Shown one piece after another: positions 54,267-63,796 of a stretch of 64,000 bases of DNA. The translations under genes and the position numbers were made by a program. The stretch's first letter is position 1. Every line of letters starts with the position of its first letter. Source of the stretch: an uncultured bacterium. Its GTDB lineage: Bacteria > Edwardsbacteria > AC1 > EtOH8. The notes beneath the pieces are model-generated. The model saw only the letters and a program-made list of their open reading frames with translations. It did not search any database and was not told the origin of the DNA. The stretch lies in the NCBI GenBank assembly GCA_937863685.1, contig CALMGM010000009.1:62001-126000 (forward strand), in the 5' to 3' direction.

Positions 54267-55784
54267 TTAGTTTATTTCAAAGACCATTTTCGTTACGTCA
54301 GTATAATCAAACATGCTGCTGGCATTTTTTATGTAGTATATTTTATCATCCAATAAGCTATAATTAGTTTTAAAGTATTCATTGATAATTACCCTGAATG
54401 TATTTACCGGGGTCATACTTGAGTATAAATATATATTTTTAACTCCAGGTAGATAATAAGCATTCAATATCCCGGTTCTCTTCTCTATAACACTATTACT
54501 CAACGGCTCTTTATCCTCTATCATGTCGAGGTAAGGTCCTTCATCACTTTGTATTATAATGACAGGAGGATATTGGGATTTTGACAACAGTACTTCTGTA
54601 AGGGTTTCGATTTTTTTTGTAGTGAAAATGAGTTGGTTGAGGTATTTTTCTTTTTCGCTTGTATTCAGTTTTTCATATGAAGATAATAGCATCCCATCTC
54701 GATCGAATATAAATGGTTCATGCGGAAGCAGTATATGAGCAAAGACAAATTTTGGAGATCCTTCGTCAGGCAGCAATGATATTTTATCGAATGCCGACAA
54801 TATCCCGGAGTCTAACTTATAAAATAATCTAAATATTGGATAGAGCAGGCTTTGCTCGAACATTATAAGCGCAAACCCCCGAAATGGTAAATAACTATAA
54901 TTTATATTAACATCGGCATTGGGATTGTAGCCAGTCGGCCAAAACCAACTTCCAAAATGAACAGTTGAATATCCCTGAGATTTCAAAAATCGCAAAACCT
55001 TGTTATCTGTAATACGCTGAGAATACCTTGTTTGATCGTTATTTCTGTTTTTTTTACTGCTTAGTGGTAAAACCAGATAATTCATATTCAGAGATGAAGC
55101 CAGCGATAAAACTGTTGTTGAGTAATTGGCATGACTCTGTTCAGCAACATAAAAACCTTTGGCCTTCAGGAAGTTAATGAACTCGATGTTGTCATAACCG
55201 TATGATTCCTTAAGTGTGGTTGAAGATGCATACCTGTCAAATATCAAATAATAAATATCAGGAAGTTTCCCCATGATCCTAGGTTGCCCCTCGGGAATAT
55301 ACATCTCACTAACAATACTATCCTGATATTTATCTCGGTTTTTACACTCATATATAACGATATTGAAAACAGAGAATAAAACCAAAACGATTGACACTAT
55401 ATTCACCATTCGGGTTAAATTGGCAAAATTCCGTTGGCTTTTAATGATAAAATATCCAGATATCAATAAAATAACCGCCCAAAATGACACAAGAATCCGG
55501 TTACTGCCCAGAACAAATCCCAAAACTTTCAATCCTTGCAACGGTCCGAATATTTGATTATAGGAAAGCACAGTCGTCCAAGATAGCGCAACCAAAAGGG
55601 CTGATTTATGGCTACTTTTCAGAATCAAATATGTTAATATCCAAGTCAAGGATATTGCGCCAACTACAATAATTAAAGAAACCCAGAGATCATTAAGGGG
55701 AAATAACGCTACATTAGTTGAAAAGAGAAACAGTATCGGATAAATTCCTAAAAGTAGTGGATATATTATTATTGTTTTTTTCAA
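54267..55784 (-). CDS. Membrane-anchored alkaline-phosphatase/sulfatase-superfamily protein
   Basis: 505 residues beginning at a TTG codon that overlaps the upstream TGA; AAGGGG precedes it. Five membrane helices in the first 160 residues, then a periplasmic catalytic domain starting LPDIYYLIFDRYASSTTL (metal Asp plus Ser/Thr nucleophile region) with FAHILLPHEPFIFD and PPVIIIQSDEGPYLD. Superfamily members commonly have D-H-G in this last string; here it reads D-E-G. Phosphoethanolamine-, glycerophosphate- or sulfate-transfer to a glycan are all possible. AT-rich. The family is evident, the reaction is not. Confidence 0.72.
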   Translation of the reverse strand: MKKTIIIYPLLLGIYPILFLFSTNVALFPLNDLWVSLIIVVGAISLTWILTYLILKSSHKSALLVALSWTTVLSYNQIFGPLQGLKVLGFVLGSNRILVSFWAVILLISGYFIIKSQRNFANLTRMVNIVSIVLVLFSVFNIVIYECKNRDKYQDSIVSEMYIPEGQPRIMGKLPDIYYLIFDRYASSTTLKESYGYDNIEFINFLKAKGFYVAEQSHANYSTTVLSLASSLNMNYLVLPLSSKKNRNNDQTRYSQRITDNKVLRFLKSQGYSTVHFGSWFWPTGYNPNADVNINYSYLPFRGFALIMFEQSLLYPIFRLFYKLDSGILSAFDKISLLPDEGSPKFVFAHILLPHEPFIFDRDGMLLSSYEKLNTSEKEKYLNQLIFTTKKIETLTEVLLSKSQYPPVIIIQSDEGPYLDMIEDKEPLSNSVIEKRTGILNAYYLPGVKNIYLYSSMTPVNTFRVIINEYFKTNYSLLDDKIYYIKNASSMFDYTDVTKMVFEIN

Positions 55785-57172
55785 ATTGTATTCCCCTTAC
55801 TCTTCATTAAATAAATAATTCTGTCAGAATCGGTAACCTTACATGATTTGATGATCCCGAAATAACGGACGAATTCTTTTTCGAATGCTTCCTGGCAATA
55901 ATCGGGGAAAACATCTTCCCGGGTAGCCAAAAGTTTGGCCACTTGTGAATCGTTTTTAGGAACGAATTCGATGATAAGATATTTGCCGATGGTGCTAAAA
56001 TATTTAGATATCTTCTCAAAAGGCAGGTTGTTGGAGATGGCCAAATGATGAACCAGAGCCAGGGCCATTACCATATCAACCGGCCCCCTTTCGAAAAGAT
56101 CCATTCTTTCCTTGTTCGCCCATCCGATCCCGGGACTTGGATTGGTCAGGTCATAAATTAACGGCAGGAAACTGTTTTCTTTGTAATGCAACATATACTG
56201 ATAACTTCTTTCCACCGCTACAGGATCTATATCGAAAGAAACCGTGGATATTCCTTTGGAATTGGCAATCCTACTGAAAATGCCGTCATTCGCACCCATA
56301 TCCCAAAGTGATGCCGGGTGAACATGTTCTATTAATTCGTCAACCAATCTCTTTTTAGCATCAAAAGCTTCTGATGAATAGTTGGTTTTATCATAATAAT
56401 TTCCCCATTCGCTTTTGTATCCGTGCCAGGCCATCTTCTCCACTGTTGCAATCAGATTGTCAATCAAAGCCATGAAACTGTATCGGCTCAACCGATGATT
56501 GCTTTTGACGTTAACCGTTTTATCAGCGTATATCCCCTGGCTTTTGGCATGAAGATGAATGTGGCTAAGCAAGGAAAATTTAAACCACGTGGCGGTCGGT
56601 AATATTTTGCTTGCCATATCAAGAGGTATCCCGTCAATAAATATCCTCATAAGCTTTCCCAGACGGATATCACAGTAAGACATAAGAGCCAATGGAGCAA
56701 TAAAATGCTGGCAAAACTGTCCGTATGCCACCCAGGGCTGGCCCTCTCGGTACCTTTCAAACGACAGGGTGTCTATCAGCACCGGTTTCCCATCGCTAAA
56801 TTGAATATTATAAGCGCTGCCATCCTTCAAAGACATGCCGTACTCCATAGCCAACGCCTGAATTTTCAGTGTCGCCAACGCAGCATCTTTAAATTGGGAA
56901 AAACACCATTCGTAAGGATATGAGATAAAAGGGATGACCTCTGGTCTGATGACTTTATATGCCTTTTGCGGGTTATGGATTGTAACTTCTTGTTCCTGAT
57001 GATGCACTAAAAGTTTGGCATTAACCAGTCTTTCATAAAGCCCGGAACGCATCAGGTGGTCATAATTTTCTCGATAAATATTATTGATCTGCCGAAATAA
57101 AATTCCATCTTTTACGAAAACGAAACCACTGTGATCCCTGAATGACGCATTATTTTTTTGAAGAATTTTCAT
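55781..57172 (-). CDS. NoeA-like methyltransferase with an N-terminal kinase-like motif region
   Basis: 463 residues from the ATG at 57172. The C-terminal half is a methyltransferase: ASLWDMGANDGIFSRIA (SAM motif I at about 291-300), SFDIDPVAVERSY, and MVMALALVHHLAISNNLP. The N-terminal half contains SLKDGSAYNIQF...PVLIDTLSFE, where Asp117, Asn122 and Asp134 sit like the catalytic loop and metal Asp of aminoglycoside-kinase folds. Proteins of this layout are annotated NoeA-related (nodulation). It overlaps the 80-residue membrane protein upstream by 23 bases and the sulfatase-like gene downstream by four. The substrate is unknown, likely a glycan. Confidence 0.75.
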   Translation of the reverse strand: MKILQKNNASFRDHSGFVFVKDGILFRQINNIYRENYDHLMRSGLYERLVNAKLLVHHQEQEVTIHNPQKAYKVIRPEVIPFISYPYEWCFSQFKDAALATLKIQALAMEYGMSLKDGSAYNIQFSDGKPVLIDTLSFERYREGQPWVAYGQFCQHFIAPLALMSYCDIRLGKLMRIFIDGIPLDMASKILPTATWFKFSLLSHIHLHAKSQGIYADKTVNVKSNHRLSRYSFMALIDNLIATVEKMAWHGYKSEWGNYYDKTNYSSEAFDAKKRLVDELIEHVHPASLWDMGANDGIFSRIANSKGISTVSFDIDPVAVERSYQYMLHYKENSFLPLIYDLTNPSPGIGWANKERMDLFERGPVDMVMALALVHHLAISNNLPFEKISKYFSTIGKYLIIEFVPKNDSQVAKLLATREDVFPDYCQEAFEKEFVRYFGIIKSCKVTDSDRIIYLMKSKGNTI

Positions 57173-57392
57173 TGTCTTTAAAATTCTTAAAGAATATATT
57201 TTTGATGTAAGTTGTGGCTTTCTTTCCGTAGATTTTAATCGTAAAAAAGGCCCCGATAAAAGTCGCAATAAGTATCTGGAACAAATAGCTCCCCGTACCA
57301 GGATCAATGTAGGCATGCGCGTTTTGGAATGCCAGAGCTATAATAAGGACAGTCATTCCGATGACGTGGAATTTATTTTTAAACGGTCTCAC
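57150..57392 (-). CDS. Small exported membrane protein with YIDPGTGSY motif
   Basis: 80 residues, GTG start with AAGGAG nine bases before it. It has a signal peptide (RPFKNKFHVIGMTVLIIALAFQNAHA) and then AYIDPGTGSYLFQ, a hydrophobic helix (ILIATFIGAFFTIKIYG) and a Lys-rich end. Small proteins with this YIDPGTGS signature are found beside polysaccharide and NoeA-type genes in many bacteria; no function is assigned that I know of. Its end is translationally coupled to the methyltransferase. Confidence 0.78.
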   Translation of the reverse strand: MRPFKNKFHVIGMTVLIIALAFQNAHAYIDPGTGSYLFQILIATFIGAFFTIKIYGKKATTYIKNIFFKNFKDNENSSKK

Positions 57393-57470
57393 TATGATGA
57401 CTCCTTGAAAAGTTATAAATTAAAGTAAAATTTTGGGCATTAGTTATCTACCAGTCTATAACATGATTAT

Positions 57471-57926
57471 TTACCCGTCTCTGCGCTCCCACTTGTAGGG
57501 GATATCGTTATTATGGGGATCGACCCGGTATTCGTCGGGCTGGGAATAATTATAGGCTTCGGAGGGGCAGTTTATAACCATGGCCTCCTCGCCTGAGATA
57601 CATTTCCAGCCGTGATAGACGCCCCGGGGGACCTGCACTAGCATGGGATTATGCTCCCCGATGAAGAACTCATTAACTTCGCCGCTGGAGGCGGAGCCAT
57701 CACGGTTGTCAAACAGCACCAGCTTCAGCATCCCTTTTACGCAGGCGATGTTGTCGGTCTGGACCTTGTGGAAATGCCATCCCTTGACCACTCCGGGATA
57801 GGTGGTGCTCAGGTAAACCTGGCCGAACTTTTCGAAGATCTCCTCGTCGCAGCGCAGAATCTCCATCAGACGGCCGCGTTCATCGGGAATGACCTTCAGT
57901 TTTTTGACCTTGACGCCTTCTATCAT
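57471..57926 (-). CDS. RmlC-like cupin (dTDP-sugar 3,5-epimerase family)
   Basis: 151 residues from the ATG at 57926 (GGAG seven bases before). Cupin features: VIPDERGRLMEILR, TTYPGVVKGWHFHK (the catalytic His in W-H-F-H), KGMLKLVLFDNRDGS, QVPRGVYHGWKCIS and PDEYRVDPHNNDIPY. It is shorter than typical RmlC (about 180). It probably epimerises a 4-keto-6-deoxy sugar from RmlB; the branch is the related dTDP-4-dehydrorhamnose 3,5-epimerase family, not proven RmlC. It starts 31 bases after the Rmd-like gene. Confidence 0.8.
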   Translation of the reverse strand: MIEGVKVKKLKVIPDERGRLMEILRCDEEIFEKFGQVYLSTTYPGVVKGWHFHKVQTDNIACVKGMLKLVLFDNRDGSASSGEVNEFFIGEHNPMLVQVPRGVYHGWKCISGEEAMVINCPSEAYNYSQPDEYRVDPHNNDIPYKWERRDG

Positions 57927-57957
57927 ATCAATGCTCCACAAAAATGACAGTTATCGG

Positions 57958-59978
<2,021 letters not shown>

Positions 59979-60066
59979 TGGCGGAGAGACTGGGATTTGA
60001 ACCCAGGATACCTTGCGGTATACACGCTTTCCAGACGTGCTCCTTCGGCCACTCGGACATCTCTCC
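59979..60066 (-). tRNA. tRNA-Ser (anticodon GGA), with encoded CCA
   Basis: Class II tRNA of 88 bases on the minus strand. Acceptor GGAGAGA pairs with TCTCTCC, discriminator G and CCA follow. D-arm TCC/GGA encloses the GAGTGGCCGAA loop; anticodon stem CACGT/GCGTG encloses CTGGAAA with anticodon GGA, reading UCC and UCU. The long variable arm is ATACC-GCAA-GGTAT, and the T-arm is CTGGG-TTCAAAT-CCCAG. All helices are intact. Confidence 0.96.
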
Positions 60067-60077
60067 GTTAATTTCCT

Positions 60078-60083
60078 ATTATA
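60078..60083 (-). promoter_or_regulatory. Possible -10 element of the tRNA-Ser gene
   Basis: A perfect TATAAT on the minus strand lies 12 bases before the tRNA 5' end, the right place for a start a few bases upstream. No -35 match is seen 16-18 bases further, so this is weak. Confidence 0.35.
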
Positions 60084-60107
60084 TTATTCTACCAAGGCCC
60101 TGCGGGA

Positions 60108-60128
60108 CGGCCACCAAGACATCTCTCC
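60108..60128 (-). repeat. Partial copy of the 5' end of tRNA-Ser
   Basis: 21 bases match the first 21 bases of the tRNA (60046-60066) at 18 positions: GGAGAGATGTC is identical, three bases differ, then GTGGCCG is identical. Both copies are followed (outside) by AACGG-like and AT-rich sequence. The copy lies 62 bases upstream in transcription direction. It cannot fold into a complete tRNA. Confidence 0.65.
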
Positions 60129-60197
60129 GTTTTATATTATCGGGTGTGGATATTAGGCTTTCCGGAGCCCCTCTGCTTTGCCGGGTTATCTTTAAGA

Positions 60198-61559
60198 TCA
60201 GAATTCTGTGGCCCCGCTGAAATTGAAACTTTCCAGCTTCAGGGCCGGGACCAGGATCCCGTTGGCAAAACGGCTGCCATAAGCATTGTCCTCGGTGACC
60301 AGGGTGGTCTTTCTGGAGACAGCGGACACTTTAGACAGGGTTTTCAGCACACTCTCGGTGAAGCGAAGGTTCTTGACCGGCTTGGTTATCCGGCCATCCT
60401 CTATCAGAAAGGTCCCGTCTCGGGTCATCCCGGTCAGTGAGACCTGCATGGGGTCGATCAAATTGCAGTAATGGAATCTGGTCACATAGATGCCGCGTTC
60501 GGTGGTCTTGATCATCTCCTCCAGGGATGACTGGCCGCCTTTCATCTCCAGGTTCATGGCCATCGGGAAATAGGCCGGGGCCGGCAGGGCATGTCCGGTG
60601 GATTTTTTATTCTCCATGTATGCGGTGTACGAGTCGTAGACCACCCCCCTGGCAACGCCCTGGTCTATCAGGGTCACCTTCTGCTTGGGCACCCCTTCAA
60701 AATCGAAGGGAAAAGCAAATCCCTTTTTGTTGTATGGATCGTCTACAATGGTGATCTTGGGGTCTACCACCGGTTTCCCCATGTTCAGCCCGATGAAGCT
60801 GCGTCCCTCCTGCACCGCCATGGCCGAGAATCCGGTGTAGTTCATGAACTCCACCAGGGTGTACACCGCCATGTCCTCCAGGATCACCGGATAGCGCCCG
60901 GGTTTGATGTCGACCGGGTTCCGGCTGTCCACCGCTTTTTTGACCGCGCTGGCGGCGATGTCGTTGATGTTTATCTTTCCCGCATCGCGGGAGGCCCCCT
61001 GGCCGTAGCCCGAGCCGGTATCGCTCATCACCACAGTGTTGAGGTTGGCGTCGCTGGAAAGATTGTACTGCATGACGCCCAGCGAATTGGCGATGCCGAT
61101 CTCCACCGCCCCGGTGCTGAACGCCCCGTAGGCCCGGCACTTGAATTTTTCCGCCCGGCGGCATATCTTCCCCACCGCTTCGGCTCTTTGGGCCGGAGAG
61201 ATCCTGGCGGTCTCCTCGATAAAAAGCCCTGTTGTTTCGTGGCCGGACTTCTCCGGGCCGGGCAAAGAGACGAAATCGGGGTTATCGTGCTGCAGCCGGG
61301 CGGTGCGGCAGGCCTGCGACACCGTATCCCTGATGCTCTGCTCCGTAAATATGTTGCTGGAGGCCATCCCTATCTTCTTGCCGAATACCGCCCGCACCGA
61401 GATGGTGCCGTTTCGTTGGGCCACATTCTGGTGGATATAGGAATTGGCAAACCGGGTCAGGGCCGAATCCTCGGCGGTTATGAAGACCTCGGTCTGGTCG
61501 GCCCGGGAAGCGGACAGCGCCAGTTGGAGCATCTTTTTTATTTTCGACTGACCGTACAT
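60198..61559 (-). CDS. TldE/PmbA-family metalloprotease-related protein
   Basis: 453 residues, typical length. The N-terminal half has TRFANSYIHQNVAQRNGTISVRAVFGKKIGMASSN, and the C-terminal half MAVQEGRSFIGLNMGKP, TRFHYCNLIDPM and TGMTRDGTFLIEDGRITKPVKNLRFTESVL, the PmbA signature. The HExxxH motif of TldD is absent, as expected for the TldE subunit, which normally works as a heterodimer with TldD to trim peptides such as microcin precursors. No TldD is encoded on either side here. It has a strong promoter directly upstream. Confidence 0.88.
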   Translation of the reverse strand: MYGQSKIKKMLQLALSASRADQTEVFITAEDSALTRFANSYIHQNVAQRNGTISVRAVFGKKIGMASSNIFTEQSIRDTVSQACRTARLQHDNPDFVSLPGPEKSGHETTGLFIEETARISPAQRAEAVGKICRRAEKFKCRAYGAFSTGAVEIGIANSLGVMQYNLSSDANLNTVVMSDTGSGYGQGASRDAGKININDIAASAVKKAVDSRNPVDIKPGRYPVILEDMAVYTLVEFMNYTGFSAMAVQEGRSFIGLNMGKPVVDPKITIVDDPYNKKGFAFPFDFEGVPKQKVTLIDQGVARGVVYDSYTAYMENKKSTGHALPAPAYFPMAMNLEMKGGQSSLEEMIKTTERGIYVTRFHYCNLIDPMQVSLTGMTRDGTFLIEDGRITKPVKNLRFTESVLKTLSKVSAVSRKTTLVTEDNAYGSRFANGILVPALKLESFNFSGATEF

Positions 61560-61594
61560 AGAATGACATCGATCGATTGGATTAAAGAAATGTA

Positions 61595-61623
61595 ATTATA
61601 TCAATAATTGAATTTAAGGTCAA
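61595..61623 (-). promoter_or_regulatory. Sigma-70-type promoter for the TldE-like gene
   Basis: Minus strand TTGACC (61618-61623), exactly 17 bases, then consensus TATAAT (61595-61600); the start codon is 36 bases after the -10. Confidence 0.72.
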
Positions 61624-61674
61624 GCAGAATAAACGCTTCGCCGGGAGCTTCCGTTCCTATCATGATAAAAACCC

Positions 61675-63030
61675 TTACCATTTGCTGCGATAGGTATAGC
61701 TGAGCACTGTTTCCCCGTCCTTGTCCACCGGTATCGCAAATTCCACGGTGGCGGCGTCATTCTTGTTGTATTTATGGGAATTCTGGGTGATCTTCCAGTC
61801 TCCGTAGAGATGCTCCACCACGGTTATCTCAACCGGCTGGTCCTTGTGGTTGCGCAATTTGATCTCGATGGTCTGCTCCTGGGTGCGGTCGTTTATCCGC
61901 TTATAATCTTTCTGGCTCCTCTCGCCCACCAGATCGAAGGCATTGCCCAGAAAGATCCGCAGCTTTTCGTCCTTGGGGGTGTGACCGATCAGGTCCTCGC
62001 CGATGAACTGCTGGGTCCCGTCACTGTCCCGCTTGTAGTTGCGCACCTTTCCGGCCGGCAGGGCCAGCCCCAGGCCCGAGGCCTTGTCATTGCGGAACTC
62101 CAGATTGACCCTGACCTCCTTGGCGTTGTAAGCCCCGTCGTAGACATAGACCTTTTTGACCTTGACATCGGTGTTGGGGAACAGAGAAAGCTGCTTGATC
62201 TCGTTGTCGGCCACCGTGGCCCGCCGCTGTAAAGTATACAGATGGTACTCGAAGAAGGCCTTCTCCTCGAACTGCGGGGCGGCTTCGGCCAGTGAACTCT
62301 TGGCCATGCGGTCGTAACTCCGCTGGGGCCTGGAGTCCACCCGGTTGACATCCCCGGCTATCAGCTTAAGTTTGGCGTTTTCGAAAGAGGCCCCGGAGCG
62401 GTTGTCCAGCGACACCCAAGCTCCCAGGTTGAGGTTCTTCTCGTCCTGGTCCAGCACCGCCACATACTCGGCATGCCATTTGATCCCGCCGGTCATGTAG
62501 GATATCTGGCATTCCTGGTCCTTCGGCCCCCGGTTGTCGGCCAACCACACCAGGGTGGGCCTGGTTATCAGTCCCTGGGGCAGGCTGGGGAATTCGATGT
62601 TCTGCATATTGTCGGTCATCCGCAGGGTGACTATGTTTCCTCCGGTGTTCAGCACGATGCCTGAGCCGTCGAAGGACATCAGGGTCCCCTCGTAGGCCTT
62701 GCCCGATGAAGAGACCACCTTGATCATCTGGTCGATGTACCGCTCCATAAGTTTGGCCGGGCTGACCAGGTCGAACTTGTAATTCTGTTCCAGGATAGTA
62801 ACCTTGTCCGGCGAGGTCAGGGAGTTGAAGTGCACCGAGGTGGGATCTATCTGCGACGGAACGTCCCTGAGCCGGACCTCCGATTTCCCGCTGCTGATCC
62901 TCAGGTCCCTGACCTCGGTGACCAGTCCCAGGTCGCTGTTGTACACCGTCAGGCTGATGTCCTTTTTCTGCTGCCCGGCTGCCGACAGACCGAGCAGAAG
63001 CATCAGACCGGCGGTCAACATCTTGTTCAT
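61675..63030 (-). CDS. Secreted DUF4139-domain protein
   Basis: 451 residues from the ATG at 63030, which has an excellent GGGAGG eight bases upstream; a frame 21 residues longer was rejected. Signal peptide NKMLTAGLMLLLGLSAAG, then QQKKDISLTVYNSDLGLVTEVRDL. The body follows the DUF4139 pattern: VYNSDLGLV, EILRVDGVL-like region replaced by LEQNYKFDLVSPAKLM, GIKWHAEYVAVLD, and the C-terminal NHKDQPVEITVVEHLYGDWKI. Predicted to be periplasmic or surface-exposed, mostly beta. Function of the family is not known. Confidence 0.82.
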   Translation of the reverse strand: MNKMLTAGLMLLLGLSAAGQQKKDISLTVYNSDLGLVTEVRDLRISSGKSEVRLRDVPSQIDPTSVHFNSLTSPDKVTILEQNYKFDLVSPAKLMERYIDQMIKVVSSSGKAYEGTLMSFDGSGIVLNTGGNIVTLRMTDNMQNIEFPSLPQGLITRPTLVWLADNRGPKDQECQISYMTGGIKWHAEYVAVLDQDEKNLNLGAWVSLDNRSGASFENAKLKLIAGDVNRVDSRPQRSYDRMAKSSLAEAAPQFEEKAFFEYHLYTLQRRATVADNEIKQLSLFPNTDVKVKKVYVYDGAYNAKEVRVNLEFRNDKASGLGLALPAGKVRNYKRDSDGTQQFIGEDLIGHTPKDEKLRIFLGNAFDLVGERSQKDYKRINDRTQEQTIEIKLRNHKDQPVEITVVEHLYGDWKITQNSHKYNKNDAATVEFAIPVDKDGETVLSYTYRSKW

Positions 63031-63064
63031 ATCATCCTCCCTAATAATTGCACTTTGGGTTCTA

Positions 63065-63093
63065 AGTATAGGGTATATGATTCGATTAGTCAA
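63065..63093 (-). promoter_or_regulatory. Sigma-70-type promoter for the DUF4139 gene
   Basis: Minus strand TTGACT (63088-63093), 17 bases, TATACT (63065-63070). The start codon is 35 bases further, with GGGAGG between. Same hexamers as the divergent promoter on the plus strand. Confidence 0.75.
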
Positions 63094-63120
63094 GAAGTAA
63101 CACGAGACTTCCGTTTTGCC

Positions 63121-63149
63121 TTGACTTTAAAATATAAAAGCCATATACT
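63121..63149 (+). promoter_or_regulatory. Sigma-70-type promoter for the Rnf-like operon
   Basis: Plus strand TTGACT (63121-63126), 17 bases, TATACT (63144-63149). The likely ATG is 41 bases downstream of the -10. It is divergent from, and identical in hexamers to, the DUF4139 promoter 27 bases away. Confidence 0.75.
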
Positions 63150-63190
63150 TAAATGTAAATTTGTATTTGATAATACTTTCCGGATGGACC

Positions 63191-63796
63191 ATGCGCCTAC
63201 CATCAGAGTCCAAACAACAGCTTTTTATCAAGAACCTGTTCTCCGAGAACGGACTGCTGTTCTCGGGCACCGGCATTTTCCTGGCGGTGGCCGGGACCCG
63301 TACCACCGAGCAGGCTTTTTTCCTGGGCAGCATCTGCCTGGCCCTGATACTTGTTAACAGCATTGCCGCCTCGGTAGCCGGCGATATTTTCCGGTACCGG
63401 ATACCCTTGTGGGTCATGGCCCTGATCTCGGCCCTGATGCTGGCGGCGGTCAATGCCGCTTTCTCCGTCAGGTTGTCGCACCTTCCCGAGCACACCCGGA
63501 TCATCATGTACCTTCTGGCCGCCGGCCCGGTGGCGTTCTCCCGGGCCCGGGCCTTCTCCCACACCACCTCCCTGGGCCGGGCGGTGTTCGATGCCGCAGG
63601 TCAGGGCGCCGGGATACTTCTGGTGATGCTGGCCGTGGCCTTGGTGCGGGAGTTTTTTGGAAAAGGCTTCCTGGCCGGCGGCCAGCTTTTCAGCCGGCCG
63701 CCCTGGCCGGTGCTGGGCACGGCCCTGGGGGGTATGCTGTTGACCGCCCTGGCCATGGTCATCTACCGGACTGCAGCCTGGAGGGGCCGCAAATGA
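63191..63796 (+). CDS. RnfE/NqrD-like membrane protein lacking the conserved cysteines
   Basis: 201 residues from the ATG at 63191 (a TTG at 63161 is the alternative). Six membrane helices. Similarities to RnfE/NqrD: RIPLWVMALISALMLA (RnfE R-I-P-x-x-V-M), RARAFSHTTSLGRAVFDAAGQG (x-R-A-x-A-F...D) and VREFFGKG near the end. The L-G-L-C-P motif and the second Cys before the R-A-x-A-F string, which hold the intramembrane iron centre in Rnf and Nqr, are replaced (TGIFLAV and AAGPVAF). So it is a diverged Rnf/Nqr-type subunit or a relative with another role. Coupled to the next gene by ATGA. Confidence 0.62.
   Translation: MRLPSESKQQLFIKNLFSENGLLFSGTGIFLAVAGTRTTEQAFFLGSICLALILVNSIAASVAGDIFRYRIPLWVMALISALMLAAVNAAFSVRLSHLPEHTRIIMYLLAAGPVAFSRARAFSHTTSLGRAVFDAAGQGAGILLVMLAVALVREFFGKGFLAGGQLFSRPPWPVLGTALGGMLLTALAMVIYRTAAWRGRK

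Noticed and set aside
57471-57941. Longer RmlC-like start five codons upstream (ATG at 57941)
   Set aside because: GGAG is spaced correctly for the ATG at 57926, where the cupin match begins.
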